DNA of 40,939 bases from NCBI RefSeq assembly GCF_000332035.1, contig NZ_ALVY01000197.1:1-40939 (forward strand), given 5' to 3'. The notes beneath the pieces were generated by a model that was not told the DNA's origin, did not search any database, and saw only the letters and a list, made by a program, of their open reading frames with translations. The DNA comes from Gloeocapsa sp. PCC 73106. Its GTDB lineage: Bacteria; Cyanobacteriota; Cyanobacteriia; Cyanobacteriales; Gloeocapsaceae. A program made the translations under genes and the position numbers. Within the stretch, counting starts at the first letter, position 1. The number at the start of each line of letters is the position of its first letter. Positions 32,337-40,939 of the stretch are shown here, in pieces.

Positions 32337-35300
32337 CTAAAAACGTAACTGATATTCGAATACACCCCTAGTATCTTTCGAAAAATTCGTAGATCCACGT
32401 ATGAGTAGATTTTCGTTGAGACGATAGCGGACACCAAACTGGGGAGGTTCGGTATTAGTTAAAACTTTGAGCAGCGAAAAAGAAAATTGTCTACTTATAT
32501 CCACACCAATTTCCGCAGCTAAGCCAAAATTCTCAGTACCTCTTTCTTGTTGAATAACGGGCGCCGGAAAAATACGGAATTCACTTAAACCCAAACTATC
32601 AGCTAATTCTCCTTGAAAACTTCCAAATAGAGCAGATCCTGCTAGGTTAGCTAAACCGAGCGTTGTTTCTCCTGTTCCTGAAGTGTTGACAAAACTACCT
32701 CCCAACAAAGCAATAATTTCCTGTTCAGTTTTTGGAGGACTACTAGAAAGTTCCAGACTGTTAGTAAGTTGACTAGCAAAGCCTTTTACATTAGCTTGGA
32801 TCCTAATAGTTTCTACACTGTTGAAAGAATAAACGGGTAAATCACTAATTTCTGAAGACGAAGGATCTCTGAGTAAATCTTGTGAATTAGATTCTGTTAC
32901 CGAACCAATTAACTCTACTTCTAAATAGGGATCAAGTCCTTGGTAGGGGAAAAAACGAGCTCGATTATTAGCATTATCCCCAAGACGAAAGTAAGTAGTA
33001 AATAAATTGACGCCACCTTGTTTCAACTCGATAGTACCCTCAGGACGGGGATTAGTAAAATTGCCAGAGAGATTCAAAGTCCCACCGGCTATAAAACTTA
33101 AAATGGGTGGTCTAATTAATTTAATATCCTGTTGGAGATGGAGTTGTAAACCATCAAATTCAATTCTACTGAGATAACTAGGTTGGCGTGCTGTGGTGTT
33201 GGCAGGATCCGCTAAAAACACTTGACCTTGGGATAAATTCAATTCACCGGTTAAATAAGGTTCTAAAATACTCCCAAAAACCCGCAGGTTTCCCGCAACA
33301 CCGCCTTGGTATAATCCTGTTAGATCCATAGTTAGATAGTCTAAGTCAATTTTTAAAGATTCGTTATGGGAACCAGACGGAATTAAAGGAAGATTGCCAC
33401 TGATGACAAAGTTACCTCCACTAAAACTACCCGTTAGTTTTTCTATCTGAATTTTATTAAAATCAAACAAGACTTCTCCCTGAATTTGATTAAAAGAATT
33501 ATCGGGAAACAATTGACTAATGATTACACCATCTTTTAAATTAACTCGTCCCTCTGTGTTTAAATTAAAAAACTTTCCCTGGGTTTGATCAAAGATTCCT
33601 GATATATTTAAATCAACCTGTCCCTGTCCACTTTTCCAGAGAATCATTTCTTGCGTGAACATATTAATCAGAGTTAAACCTTGGTCTTGAATATTTAGAC
33701 TTAGATTAAAGTATTGTTCCTGAGGTTTAATAGTAGCAAAGGGAAATTGATAGGGAAAACTACCTTCTAAGTTAATGGGAGCGATCTTGTTGCTCAATAA
33801 ACTTTTTAGTGCAAATTTTAAATTGGCATTTTTATAACCAAAGCTGACTCGAGTAGTGTAGATTAGAGTTTTATTAATCATTAGTTCCTCAAGACTAAAA
33901 TCTCCCTGGGCTTGAGGATTGTCACGACTACCGCCAATATTGATTTGACCGTTGAGTTTTCCCGCTATAGCTAAGTTTTTCGGGAAAATATTCATGTTTT
34001 CTATTAAAGTTAGGGGAACGTTAGTAACATTTAACTGAGCTTTTTGAGCGGTTTTATTTATATATCCAGAAAAATTAACTTGACTTGCTCCAGTTTTCAA
34101 ATTTATAGTTTTTAAAGTTATAGTTTCTTCACTAAGATTACCTTCAATTAATAATTGATTAAGTTGATAATCTCCCCATTCCCAGTTTTTACCCTCGAAG
34201 TTAAAGTTAGCTTTGATACTAGAATTTAAATAGCCACTTAGTGCTAAATTACCATTAACATTACCCGTGAGTTCTTTTAAATCGGGTAACTCTATGGTTT
34301 CTTGATTACTTTTTTCAGTTTGTTTGTTCTGATAATTTAGTTGAGCAATAAGACTTAATTGATATAAGATTGATTCGTGGGGTAACCCCTGTGAAAGTTC
34401 TCCATTTTCGTTAGTTATACTATTAGCTTTTCCGTAATTATGAGGTTTAGTTCCTAAAATAAAATCAGAGAGTTCCAATAACTGTAGTGTTTCTAAAATA
34501 TCTTGAATTTTAGCTTGCTCAATATTGAGCTGAGCTTGTACTTGGGGTATTTGTTCCTGGAAATTTAACTCTATTTCTCCTAGATAAGCAGTTAACCCTT
34601 GTTCAAGTTTTAGATTGTTAATACTGAGTATCTCTGAACTATAAGTTATTTTAGCTGTTAATTGTTCTCCTTTTAATTTACCAAAAAAAGGAGCAGTTAT
34701 TTGTAAGTTACCAATAGTGTCTAGATTAGTTAAGTTAATAGTAGCATCACCAGAGAGTTGTCCTGATACTTCCAGAGAATTAGAAACTTGAGGTAGATTG
34801 ATTAACTTAATAATTTCTAAGGGAAGATTTTGGGCTGTGACTAATAAGTTATTTTGCGAGCGATCGCCTTCTAAGATCGACTCACCTTGTTGAACTAAAA
34901 AGTGATTAGGATGATAGTTACTATCTAAAGATACCTGAATTTGAGCATCTTTTCCTCCTAACTTTAAATCTATATTTTGATGATTTTGAGTAATAATTGT
35001 TCCCTCTAATAAAGGATCAAAAACCAACCCAGGAACTTCTAAATTACTTACAGCTAATTCTCCGTTAATTTGCAGATTATTATTAGTCTTTTTCAGCTTA
35101 CCTTGAAAATTGAGTAATCCCGCCATAGCTAATTGCTCATTTAACTTAGCGAGATTAATTGTGGCTGTATTAATATCTAGTTCGAGAGCTGCTATTTTTC
35201 CTGTCTCAGTAACTTCTAGCCAACCCTGTCCTTGGATGGATTCTCCTGTTATATTTTCGAGATTCAATAAAGCGCCATCCCAATTAAAAGTAGTTGTGAA

Positions 35301-37397
35301 AGAACTATCAATCAAAGTAATTCCTTCACTAAAAGTTAGCTTTCCTGCAGCTTTAACACCTGTTAAATCAGTATTGAGTTGCACTCTTCCCGTCAGATGA
35401 CCTGAAAGTTGATTAGAAAAAAACTCAAGGTTGACTTGATCTGGAAGCAAAAGCGTAGAAAACTGCTGCTGAGATAAGGAGAATTCTTCTACTAAAATCC
35501 TACCTCCAGAAGCTAAATCTAAATTGCCGTAACCTTGAGCTTGGATCTGCTCTAAACTACTACCTATTGTGCCAGACAAGTAAAGATTACCATTCAGATT
35601 ATTTTTATTCAAACCAGTAATAAATGACGATAAATCTAATTGACTGGTGTTAATTTCAGTACTCCAAACCCCATGAGTTAATTGAAAATTCTTAGTGATA
35701 ATTTCTGCGTCAGCTAGTGTTAAACTGGTTTCACCGGTAGCTGTAATTTGATTAAGTGCGATCACGAAGTGCCGCGAAGCGATCGCTCCAAGTTTTCCTG
35801 AGATATTTAAATCAGTTTTAATCTCAGTTGTAGCTAAATAACTGTGATTGATCCCAAAATCAGAAAGTTTTAAATCAAGAGTAGTTACCTTTGCGTCCCA
35901 AATCGAATCAGAGAATTCCCAATCGTTAACTAAAATAGTTCCTTCTCCTAGGGATAGTTGAGCTCGTCCTTTTCCTTTGACTTGAGCTAAATCAGAGAGA
36001 GAACCAAATAACTCAACTTCTACTGTCTCCAACTTCATTAGGGGTATCACAGGAACATCTCTTCCCCCAAGGGTGAGCCAAAAATTATCCGTATTTCCCA
36101 ATTCTACATACCCGGTTCCCCAAGTTTCTCCCCCCAAACTAGGTAAAGCTTGAAACTGCTCAATTACCAATCGCTGATCCTGAACATTTAAAACGCCATA
36201 GACAGACTGAAATTCAGTTTGAGCGACACTAATAGACTGATGGTTAAAAATCTGGATACTAAATTGGGGTTGTCGAAGAAAGCCGGTAATTGCTATTTGG
36301 GATCTAGCTTCTCCTTGGATTGTCACAGGAAGAGTGGGTAATTTTAAACTCTGGATAATTTTTATAATCTCAGTTGGTTGTGTTTGTGCTTGAAGATTCA
36401 AACCTTTTTGAGTGTCAATTACTCCTTGAGCGTTAAGGGGAATCGAACCGAGTTGTGAGCGAATTTCTAGGTTAATTTGATACTCTTGGAAACGAAGTTC
36501 ACCCTGGGTTTGAGTTAAAGACTCTGGTAAATTAGCTAGAGTAATCTGGACATCTTTTAAAGTTCCTATTCCCCAGATTTGGGGTGGTTGTTGTTTTCTT
36601 AATTTAATTTCCAAATTGCCGTCGACGGTACCCGCTTCTAAACTTAGGGGGAGAGACAACAAGTTACTGAGTTGAGTAGCGTCAACTTGGTTTCCTCTAA
36701 CCAGTAAATTGATCGCTTCTGTTTGCAGATTCATCGTTCCCCCGAGTTGAAAATTATCCCTTTGACTCAATTGTCCTTGCACTGTAAACTCTATGAGGCG
36801 CTCTTTTCTGAAATAATGAAGTTGAGCGGATTCTAGAGAAGTTTGAACGGGTGTTTTTAAGGTTCCTAAAGCTGATCTAGACACTAGAGTTACTTTAGCG
36901 TCAGTCAGGTTAAGATATTGAAGATTGACCCGGCGATTAGATAACTGCAAGAATTTGGTAAGGTCAATGGGTAGCCAACCTTGGCTTTCCGACTTTTGAA
37001 GATAGAGAGTCGGTTTAATTAAGTTGATACGTAGGTTAAGCTTATTTTTCGATAATAGTTGCCAAAGATTAAAATTAATTTTGATGCTTTCGACTTCTAA
37101 GTAGTTAGGATCCTCTGGTGTAGCAGGGATAGAACTGTGGTCAAAAGATATACCCCCAATGGGAGAAAAACCCTCAATTTCACCCAGATTGACTGGGCGA
37201 TCGAGTAATGTAGTTAATTTTGTTTCAATCAAAGGACTTAGACGATGGTGCAGAAGAAACCAACCGTAACTTAAAGATCCCCCTACGCTGATTAGAAAAA
37301 CACTCCCTATACCTAGGTAGAGGTAACGGCGCTTAGACTTATTTGATTGAGGCAATTTGACCCCGAAAAATTTTAAATTATTGATTTTATCAAGCAT
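32337..37397 (-). CDS. tamB: TamB-like envelope protein (translocation/assembly module family)
   Basis: 1686 aa. A single N-terminal membrane anchor (~26-50, LYLGIGSVFLISVGGSLSYGWFLL) is followed by a long run of repeated beta strands of the AsmA/TamB type (NLQYLNLTDAKVTL, VKGKGRAQLSLGEG and many similar). The C-terminal ~450 residues are the DUF490/TamB domain, ending in a beta-signal-like FEYQLRF. Such proteins bridge inner and outer membrane and carry lipids or help insert outer-membrane proteins. The permease gene follows closely; the beta-helix gene precedes it on the same strand, so an envelope cluster is likely. A HIP1-bounded insert at 35758-35786 adds about nine codons. Confidence 0.9.
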   Translation of the reverse strand: MLDKINNLKFFGVKLPQSNKSKRRYLYLGIGSVFLISVGGSLSYGWFLLHHRLSPLIETKLTTLLDRPVNLGEIEGFSPIGGISFDHSSIPATPEDPNYLEVESIKINFNLWQLLSKNKLNLRINLIKPTLYLQKSESQGWLPIDLTKFLQLSNRRVNLQYLNLTDAKVTLVSRSALGTLKTPVQTSLESAQLHYFRKERLIEFTVQGQLSQRDNFQLGGTMNLQTEAINLLVRGNQVDATQLSNLLSLPLSLEAGTVDGNLEIKLRKQQPPQIWGIGTLKDVQITLANLPESLTQTQGELRFQEYQINLEIRSQLGSIPLNAQGVIDTQKGLNLQAQTQPTEIIKIIQSLKLPTLPVTIQGEARSQIAITGFLRQPQFSIQIFNHQSISVAQTEFQSVYGVLNVQDQRLVIEQFQALPSLGGETWGTGYVELGNTDNFWLTLGGRDVPVIPLMKLETVEVELFGSLSDLAQVKGKGRAQLSLGEGTILVNDWEFSDSIWDAKVTTLDLKLSDFGINHSYLATTEIKTDLNISGKLGAIASRHFVIALNQITATGETSLTLADAEIITKNFQLTHGVWSTEINTSQLDLSSFITGLNKNNLNGNLYLSGTIGSSLEQIQAQGYGNLDLASGGRILVEEFSLSQQQFSTLLLPDQVNLEFFSNQLSGHLTGRVQLNTDLTGVKAAGKLTFSEGITLIDSSFTTTFNWDGALLNLENITGESIQGQGWLEVTETGKIAALELDINTATINLAKLNEQLAMAGLLNFQGKLKKTNNNLQINGELAVSNLEVPGLVFDPLLEGTIITQNHQNIDLKLGGKDAQIQVSLDSNYHPNHFLVQQGESILEGDRSQNNLLVTAQNLPLEIIKLINLPQVSNSLEVSGQLSGDATINLTNLDTIGNLQITAPFFGKLKGEQLTAKITYSSEILSINNLKLEQGLTAYLGEIELNFQEQIPQVQAQLNIEQAKIQDILETLQLLELSDFILGTKPHNYGKANSITNENGELSQGLPHESILYQLSLIAQLNYQNKQTEKSNQETIELPDLKELTGNVNGNLALSGYLNSSIKANFNFEGKNWEWGDYQLNQLLIEGNLSEETITLKTINLKTGASQVNFSGYINKTAQKAQLNVTNVPLTLIENMNIFPKNLAIAGKLNGQINIGGSRDNPQAQGDFSLEELMINKTLIYTTRVSFGYKNANLKFALKSLLSNKIAPINLEGSFPYQFPFATIKPQEQYFNLSLNIQDQGLTLINMFTQEMILWKSGQGQVDLNISGIFDQTQGKFFNLNTEGRVNLKDGVIISQLFPDNSFNQIQGEVLFDFNKIQIEKLTGSFSGGNFVISGNLPLIPSGSHNESLKIDLDYLTMDLTGLYQGGVAGNLRVFGSILEPYLTGELNLSQGQVFLADPANTTARQPSYLSRIEFDGLQLHLQQDIKLIRPPILSFIAGGTLNLSGNFTNPRPEGTIELKQGGVNLFTTYFRLGDNANNRARFFPYQGLDPYLEVELIGSVTESNSQDLLRDPSSSEISDLPVYSFNSVETIRIQANVKGFASQLTNSLELSSSPPKTEQEIIALLGGSFVNTSGTGETTLGLANLAGSALFGSFQGELADSLGLSEFRIFPAPVIQQERGTENFGLAAEIGVDISRQFSFSLLKVLTNTEPPQFGVRYRLNENLLIRGSTNFSKDTRGVFEYQLRF
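35758..35786 (-). repeat. 29-bp HIP1-bounded insert within tamB
   Basis: The segment begins GCGATCAC and ends GCGATCGC, with GAAGTGCCGCGAAGC between. Read on the coding strand it encodes AIASRHFVIA between strands of the beta repeat. Similar short GCGATCGC-bounded elements are scattered in cyanobacterial genomes, including in genes. Insertion here is inferred from composition, not from comparison. Confidence 0.45.
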
Positions 37398-37476
37398 TCC
37401 ATAAAGGTTAAAGCAGAGTGAGAGACATAGACGTTTGAGAGGCGATTCATCACCACATTTTATAGCAATAGTATGG

Positions 37477-38802
37477 TTAATTTGGGACCAGAATGATGAT
37501 TATCTGTTCTAACCCCAGGCTTTTGAGTTCTCCTAACGCTTGTTGAGTATTTTCCCAACTCCTAAACAGCCCAATTTGTAACATTCTTTCCCCATAGTGA
37601 AAAGTCGCAAAAGCATCGGGATACATGGTTTTTATCGTCGTTTCCTGTTGCTCTGTTCCTGCTACAATCACTCGATAATTACGCTGATCTGACACAGGAT
37701 CAGGTGCAGGTACGGGAATATTAGTCTCATTTTCGAGCCCAACACCGGGGATAGATGCAGAAGAGGAGAGACTATCATCAATATTAATCACCAAAGAATT
37801 ACCGAAATCTAGATCGCCTTCAAAATCTCCAGAGAGTTGAGTACCCACCGCGGGTAAAGGGTTATTGGTTAGATTGCGAATATCTAAACCCCTATTACTA
37901 CGAAATAAGTTAGCCCCTGGATCTTCAGTAGTACCTAAATCAGCGCGCGAGGAAGCGATCGCCACTAGACCATGTTCTGTTGATTGTTCAATTACATTAT
38001 TACGAAAAGTAGCTTGGGCGTTTCCCTCCAGAATAACCCCGAAACGATTACCCACAATACGATTGTTATCTATTCTCGGGTTCGCATTTTCCATGATGCT
38101 GATCCCAAATCCAGTTTTTTCAAAAGTATTATTTTTTACTTCAGGCTGAGATGTACCGTGAATGCTTAAACCATTACCGCGATTGTGATAAAAATTGTTC
38201 CCAACAATCACAGGTGCACTATTACCGTTGACAGATACTCCTGAACCACCATTACGGGTAAAAGTGTTATTAATAATTTCTGGACTCGCCGATTCTATCC
38301 ATAAACCGTATCCCCTTTCGTGGGGATTACTTACAGTTACTCCTGTCAACTTTCCCGCTTTTTCGGTAGCCACAATCGTGACGTTCTGTCCTGCTGCTGT
38401 GGGACTGATAAAACTGCCATTTCCTTGTATAATCACCTTGTATCCCAAACTACTGGGATGACCTTGAATAGTGACTTGAGTATTAAAAATCAAAGGAAAA
38501 GTTTCTCCACTTTCTTGGCTATAGGTACCCGGCGCTAACATAATCATAGCCTCAGGAGTAGCCAACATGAGAGCTTGAGTAATCGTTTTAAAAGGCGATG
38601 TTTCAGTTCCTTTTCCCTTTTGATCGTTTCCTGAGTTAGGATTAACGTAAATTATTTGATTTTCTCGCACGCGATCGCTAATAATTTTCGGTTCTAAATC
38701 TATAGTTTCTGCCCTGAGCCCTCTGATTTCTCCATAATTACTGATAACTATCAATAGTAAGCTTAGGGATATTATTTTAGACAAATTAACTTGAGTAATC
38801 AT
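37477..38802 (-). CDS. Secreted beta-helix protein with C-terminal SPOR-like domain
   Basis: 441 aa. An N-terminal hydrophobic signal (about 8-22, ISLSLLLIVISNYG) is followed by a DUF1565-type start, YVNPNSGNDQKGKGTETSPFKTITQAL, and a right-handed parallel beta-helix (~100-330) with repeats such as SPEIINNTFTRNGGSGVSV and QPEVKNNTFEKTGFGISI. Residues ~375-440 (NYRVIVAGTE ... MLQIGLFRSWENTQQALGELKSLG) resemble a SPOR peptidoglycan-binding domain. It is probably periplasmic or surface-bound, with a sugar-binding or lyase-like helix. It lies upstream of tamB on the same strand, 79 bp apart. Confidence 0.85.
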   Translation of the reverse strand: MITQVNLSKIISLSLLLIVISNYGEIRGLRAETIDLEPKIISDRVRENQIIYVNPNSGNDQKGKGTETSPFKTITQALMLATPEAMIMLAPGTYSQESGETFPLIFNTQVTIQGHPSSLGYKVIIQGNGSFISPTAAGQNVTIVATEKAGKLTGVTVSNPHERGYGLWIESASPEIINNTFTRNGGSGVSVNGNSAPVIVGNNFYHNRGNGLSIHGTSQPEVKNNTFEKTGFGISIMENANPRIDNNRIVGNRFGVILEGNAQATFRNNVIEQSTEHGLVAIASSRADLGTTEDPGANLFRSNRGLDIRNLTNNPLPAVGTQLSGDFEGDLDFGNSLVINIDDSLSSSASIPGVGLENETNIPVPAPDPVSDQRNYRVIVAGTEQQETTIKTMYPDAFATFHYGERMLQIGLFRSWENTQQALGELKSLGLEQIIIILVPN

Positions 38803-38833
38803 TCTCTTGGTCCTTTATCAAAACTTAACGTTG

Positions 38834-38863
38834 TTGAAAAATTTAGTAATTATCTGATATGGT
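38834..38863 (+). promoter_or_regulatory. Possible promoter of psbT
   Basis: TTGAAA (38834-38839) and TATGGT (38858-38863) are 18 nt apart, 46 bp before the psbT start. It implies psbT here has its own promoter. Confidence 0.4.
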
Positions 38864-38909
38864 ATAGGAAGTAAGTTTTGATTGTTGTTGTAAATTAGAG
38901 ATTTATCTT

Positions 38910-39005
38910 ATGGAAAGCGCTGCCTACATTTTAGTATTAACCTTGGCTCTGGGTGTAATTTTTTTCGCGATCGCTTTTCGGGAACCTCCCCGTATTCAAA
39001 AATAG
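38910..39005 (+). CDS. psbT: Photosystem II reaction centre protein T
   Basis: 31 aa, [31 protein letters not shown] by sequence: one membrane helix and the short basic stromal tail of PsbT. It lies at the dimer interface of photosystem II and helps stability and repair of the acceptor side. In many cyanobacteria it follows psbB; here no psbB is present and the upstream gene runs the other way. A HIP1 octamer lies within the gene. Followed by a strong terminator. Confidence 0.95.
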   Translation: MESAAYILVLTLALGVIFFAIAFREPPRIQK

Positions 39006-39063
39006 TTAGCTCACATCCCTGTCCCTTTAATGTTTCCTAACTAACCTAATTTTATAGGTTTCT

Positions 39064-39118
39064 AGCCGTATTAGCCTGTCTTAAATTATAGTTAAGATAG
39101 AAACTAAGACGGCTTTTT
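39064..39118 (+). terminator. Strong intrinsic terminator after psbT
   Basis: AGCCGTATTAG (39064-39074) pairs with CTAAGACGGCT (39104-39114), one mismatch, enclosing an inner stem (39076-39084 with 39092-39100, with one G-U). A T-run follows at once (TTTTTACCTTTTT). It separates psbT from nrdR. A smaller stem, AACCTA/TAGGTT, precedes it at 39043-39060. Confidence 0.85.
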
Positions 39119-39149
39119 ACCTTTTTATTGAACATTTCAGGGTTAAACT

Positions 39150-39653
39150 ATGCAATGCCCTTCCTGTCAACACACGAATAGTCGTGTTTTAGAATCCCGT
39201 TCTACCGAAGGGGGAAAAAGTATTAGACGACGTCGGGAATGTCTAATCTGTAAACACCGATTTACTACCTATGAACGTATTGAATTTGTTCCCATGACTG
39301 TCATCAAAAAAGACGGGAAGAGAGAATCCTTTGATCGCTCTAAGATATTGAGAGGAATGGTAAGAGCTTGTGAGAAAACGGGAATTTCCGTCGCACATCT
39401 CGATAGTATCGTCGATGAAATCGAAGCGCAAATACAACAGCTCCCTCAAAAAGAGATCACGAGCGAATCTATCGGTAAACTGGTCTTAGAATTTCTTAGA
39501 GAACACAGCGAAGTAGCTTATATCCGCTTTGCTTCCGTCTATGGACAGTTCCAGGGAATCGACGATTTCGTCGCTACTCTAGAAAATTTACAAAACCACG
39601 CTCAACAGGCTGAACTAGCTAAAGACTGGCATTATTCTCTACCGCCAGGCTAA
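39150..39653 (+). CDS. nrdR: Transcriptional repressor NrdR
   Basis: NrdR senses ATP/dATP and represses ribonucleotide reductase genes. 167 aa. The zinc ribbon uses Cys3, Cys6, Cys31 and Cys34 (MQCPSCQ ... [15 protein letters not shown]). The ATP-cone covers ~48-138 ([26 protein letters not shown]). It is a little longer than the ~150-aa norm at its C-terminus. It precedes rps1, a common cyanobacterial order. Confidence 0.96.
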   Translation: MQCPSCQHTNSRVLESRSTEGGKSIRRRRECLICKHRFTTYERIEFVPMTVIKKDGKRESFDRSKILRGMVRACEKTGISVAHLDSIVDEIEAQIQQLPQKEITSESIGKLVLEFLREHSEVAYIRFASVYGQFQGIDDFVATLENLQNHAQQAELAKDWHYSLPPG

Positions 39654-39673
39654 AATCAAGACTTAAATCGAAA

Positions 39674-39703
39674 TTACAAAAAATTAGCTATTTGCTTTAT
39701 AAT
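39674..39703 (+). promoter_or_regulatory. Promoter of rpsA
   Basis: TTACAA (39674-39679), 18 nt, TATAAT (39698-39703), just after nrdR. It would give a leader of about 195 nt before the rpsA ATG. Confidence 0.6.
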
Positions 39704-39744
39704 GTTATCTGTGCTAAAAACGAGAGTTCAGCTTACATTAACCC

Positions 39745-39782
39745 TGACAAATCTAGTTAATCTTAACTTGTCTCATTTGTCA
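39745..39782 (+). promoter_or_regulatory. Stem-loops in the rpsA leader
   Basis: TGACAAAT (39745-39752) pairs with ATTTGTCA (39775-39782), and inside the loop AGTTAA (39755-39760) pairs with TTAACT (39763-39768). Nested stems in a long ribosomal-protein leader are compatible with autoregulation by S1, as known in other bacteria, but this is inference. Confidence 0.4.
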
Positions 39783-39906
39783 AGACAATCAACCAAATTT
39801 AGATTAAATTAGGTTTCAAAAAGCCTGAATAGAACTGTTGGAATGTAGGACAGCAGGAGGCACGATCACGACAAAAATAATCAACTTAATAGGAAACAAT
39901 CAGCAC

Positions 39907-40939
39907 ATGGTCAATCAGCAAACTAACACTAATAAATCCATTAACTTTACTCACGAGGACTTTGCCGCTTTATTAGATAAATATGATTATCATTTTAGTC
40001 CTGGGGATATCGTTCCGGGTACAGTGTTTACTATGGAGCAAAAAGGCGCACTGATTGATATTGGGGCTAAAACTGCTGCATTTATTCCAATTCAAGAAAT
40101 GTCGATTAATCGGGTCGATGATCCCCTTGAAGTACTACAAGCAGAGGAGACGAGAGAGTTTTTTATCCTCTCTGATGAAAATGAAGACGGACAGTTAACC
40201 CTTTCTCTGCGACGCATTGAATATATGCGCGCCTGGGAAAGAGTACGTCAATTACAAACGGAAGACGCAACCGTTCGCTCTCTGGTGTTCGCTACTAATC
40301 GCGGTGGTGCTTTAGTAAGAATAGAGGGATTAAGAGGGTTTATACCAGGTTCTCATATCAGTACGCGTCAAGCCAAAGAAGATTTAGTAGGGCAAGAACT
40401 ACCTCTGAAATTTTTAGAAGTAGACGAAGAAAGAAATCGTCTAGTATTGAGTCACCGTCGCGCTTTGGTTGAGAAGAAAATGAACCGTCTAGAAGTAGGC
40501 GAAGTGGTAATCGGAACAGTACGAGGAATCAAGCCATACGGTGCTTTCATTGACATTGGTGGAGTTAGCGGCTTGTTGCATATATCCGAAATATCTCACG
40601 AACACATAGAAACACCTCACACAGTGTTTAACGTCAATGATGAATTAAAAGTAATGATCATCGATCTAGACGCAGAAAGAGGCAGAATTTCTCTCTCTAC
40701 CAAGCAATTAGAGCCAGAACCAGGGGATATGCTCAAAGATAAAAATATAGTCTTTGATAAAGCCGAAGAAATGGCTGAAAAATACCGTCAGAAATTACTA
40801 GCAGGAAACACAGAAGATGGCGCAGTCTTAGAAACCGAGATGATACCTAGCGCGATCGAAGAAGAAATCATCCCAGAAGCTACAGAAGAAGTAGGGGTGG
40901 AAACAGAAACCGAAACAGAAGCGGAAATAGAAGCGGAAA
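39907..40939 (+). CDS. rpsA: 30S ribosomal protein S1 (3' end outside window)
   Basis: From ATG 39907 the frame is open to the window end (344 codons seen). Three S1 RNA-binding domains lie at ~32-104, 118-184 and 198-266; the last (GTVRGIKPYGAFIDIGGVSG, LLHISEIS) is the best conserved. This three-domain form is the cyanobacterial and plastid S1, shorter than the six-domain enterobacterial protein. It then has a linker and a very acidic repeated E/T tail (ETETETEAEIEAE) that runs off the window. It recruits mRNA to the 30S subunit. Confidence 0.96.
   Translation, partial: MVNQQTNTNKSINFTHEDFAALLDKYDYHFSPGDIVPGTVFTMEQKGALIDIGAKTAAFIPIQEMSINRVDDPLEVLQAEETREFFILSDENEDGQLTLSLRRIEYMRAWERVRQLQTEDATVRSLVFATNRGGALVRIEGLRGFIPGSHISTRQAKEDLVGQELPLKFLEVDEERNRLVLSHRRALVEKKMNRLEVGEVVIGTVRGIKPYGAFIDIGGVSGLLHISEISHEHIETPHTVFNVNDELKVMIIDLDAERGRISLSTKQLEPEPGDMLKDKNIVFDKAEEMAEKYRQKLLAGNTEDGAVLETEMIPSAIEEEIIPEATEEVGVETETETEAEIEAE

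Noticed and set aside
1-40939. CRISPR arrays and tRNA/rRNA genes
   Set aside because: No regularly spaced short repeats were seen, and no cloverleaf or T-arm consensus was found by eye; a tRNAscan run would settle the latter.

Overview
The window is cyanobacterial chromosome. It carries psbT (photosystem II), ndhO (cyanobacterial/plastid NDH-1), the zwf-opcA pair, nrdR followed by rps1, an alternative respiratory terminal oxidase operon, and many copies of the octamer GCGATCGC (HIP1), which is over-represented in many cyanobacterial genomes. The sequence does not let me name a genus.

Layout. 1-645 is the 3' end of a Calx-beta repeat surface or secreted protein. 868-7868 is the most unusual block: two long co-directional genes (984 and 1219 aa, 10 bp apart) between imperfect inverted flanks of about 150-170 bp. 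The first protein is unrecognised. The second has superfamily 2 helicase motifs. Each flank carries a near-consensus promoter pointing outward (TTGACA-17-TATAAT on the left, TTGACA-17-TATCAT on the right) reading into a hairpin-rich non-coding segment; the right one ends in a terminator. Each flank also has a small hairpin whose stem changed by compensatory substitution. This is the best candidate for an undescribed system. 7983-9269 (minus) holds rsmD and hisH, both with repeat-derived 3' tails.

10046-15804 is a six-gene operon: two DUF2231 membrane proteins, oxidase subunits II, I and III, and a GMC flavoprotein. Subunit II lacks the CuA ligands and subunit I has the A2-type YSHP motif, so the complex is predicted to be an ARTO-type quinol oxidase; the flavoprotein could feed electrons to it. 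15805-18820 is decayed and mobile: two gene relics, a GT2-GtrA protein, an intact ISL3-family insertion sequence with 31-bp perfect inverted repeats, and a gene truncated by it. Two convergent DUF29 genes follow.

19667-31071 is mostly metabolism: an ABC exporter, a PlsC-like acyltransferase, zwf-opcA (oxidative pentose phosphate pathway) overlapping cobyrinate a,c-diamide synthase, a small heat-shock protein, glyS, ndhO and malate dehydrogenase. 31183-38802 is envelope-related: a 50-aa membrane peptide, a CECG-motif permease, a 1686-aa TamB-like protein and a secreted beta-helix protein. 38910-40939 is psbT, a strong terminator, nrdR and the 5' part of rps1, which runs off the window. I found no tRNA, rRNA or CRISPR array.
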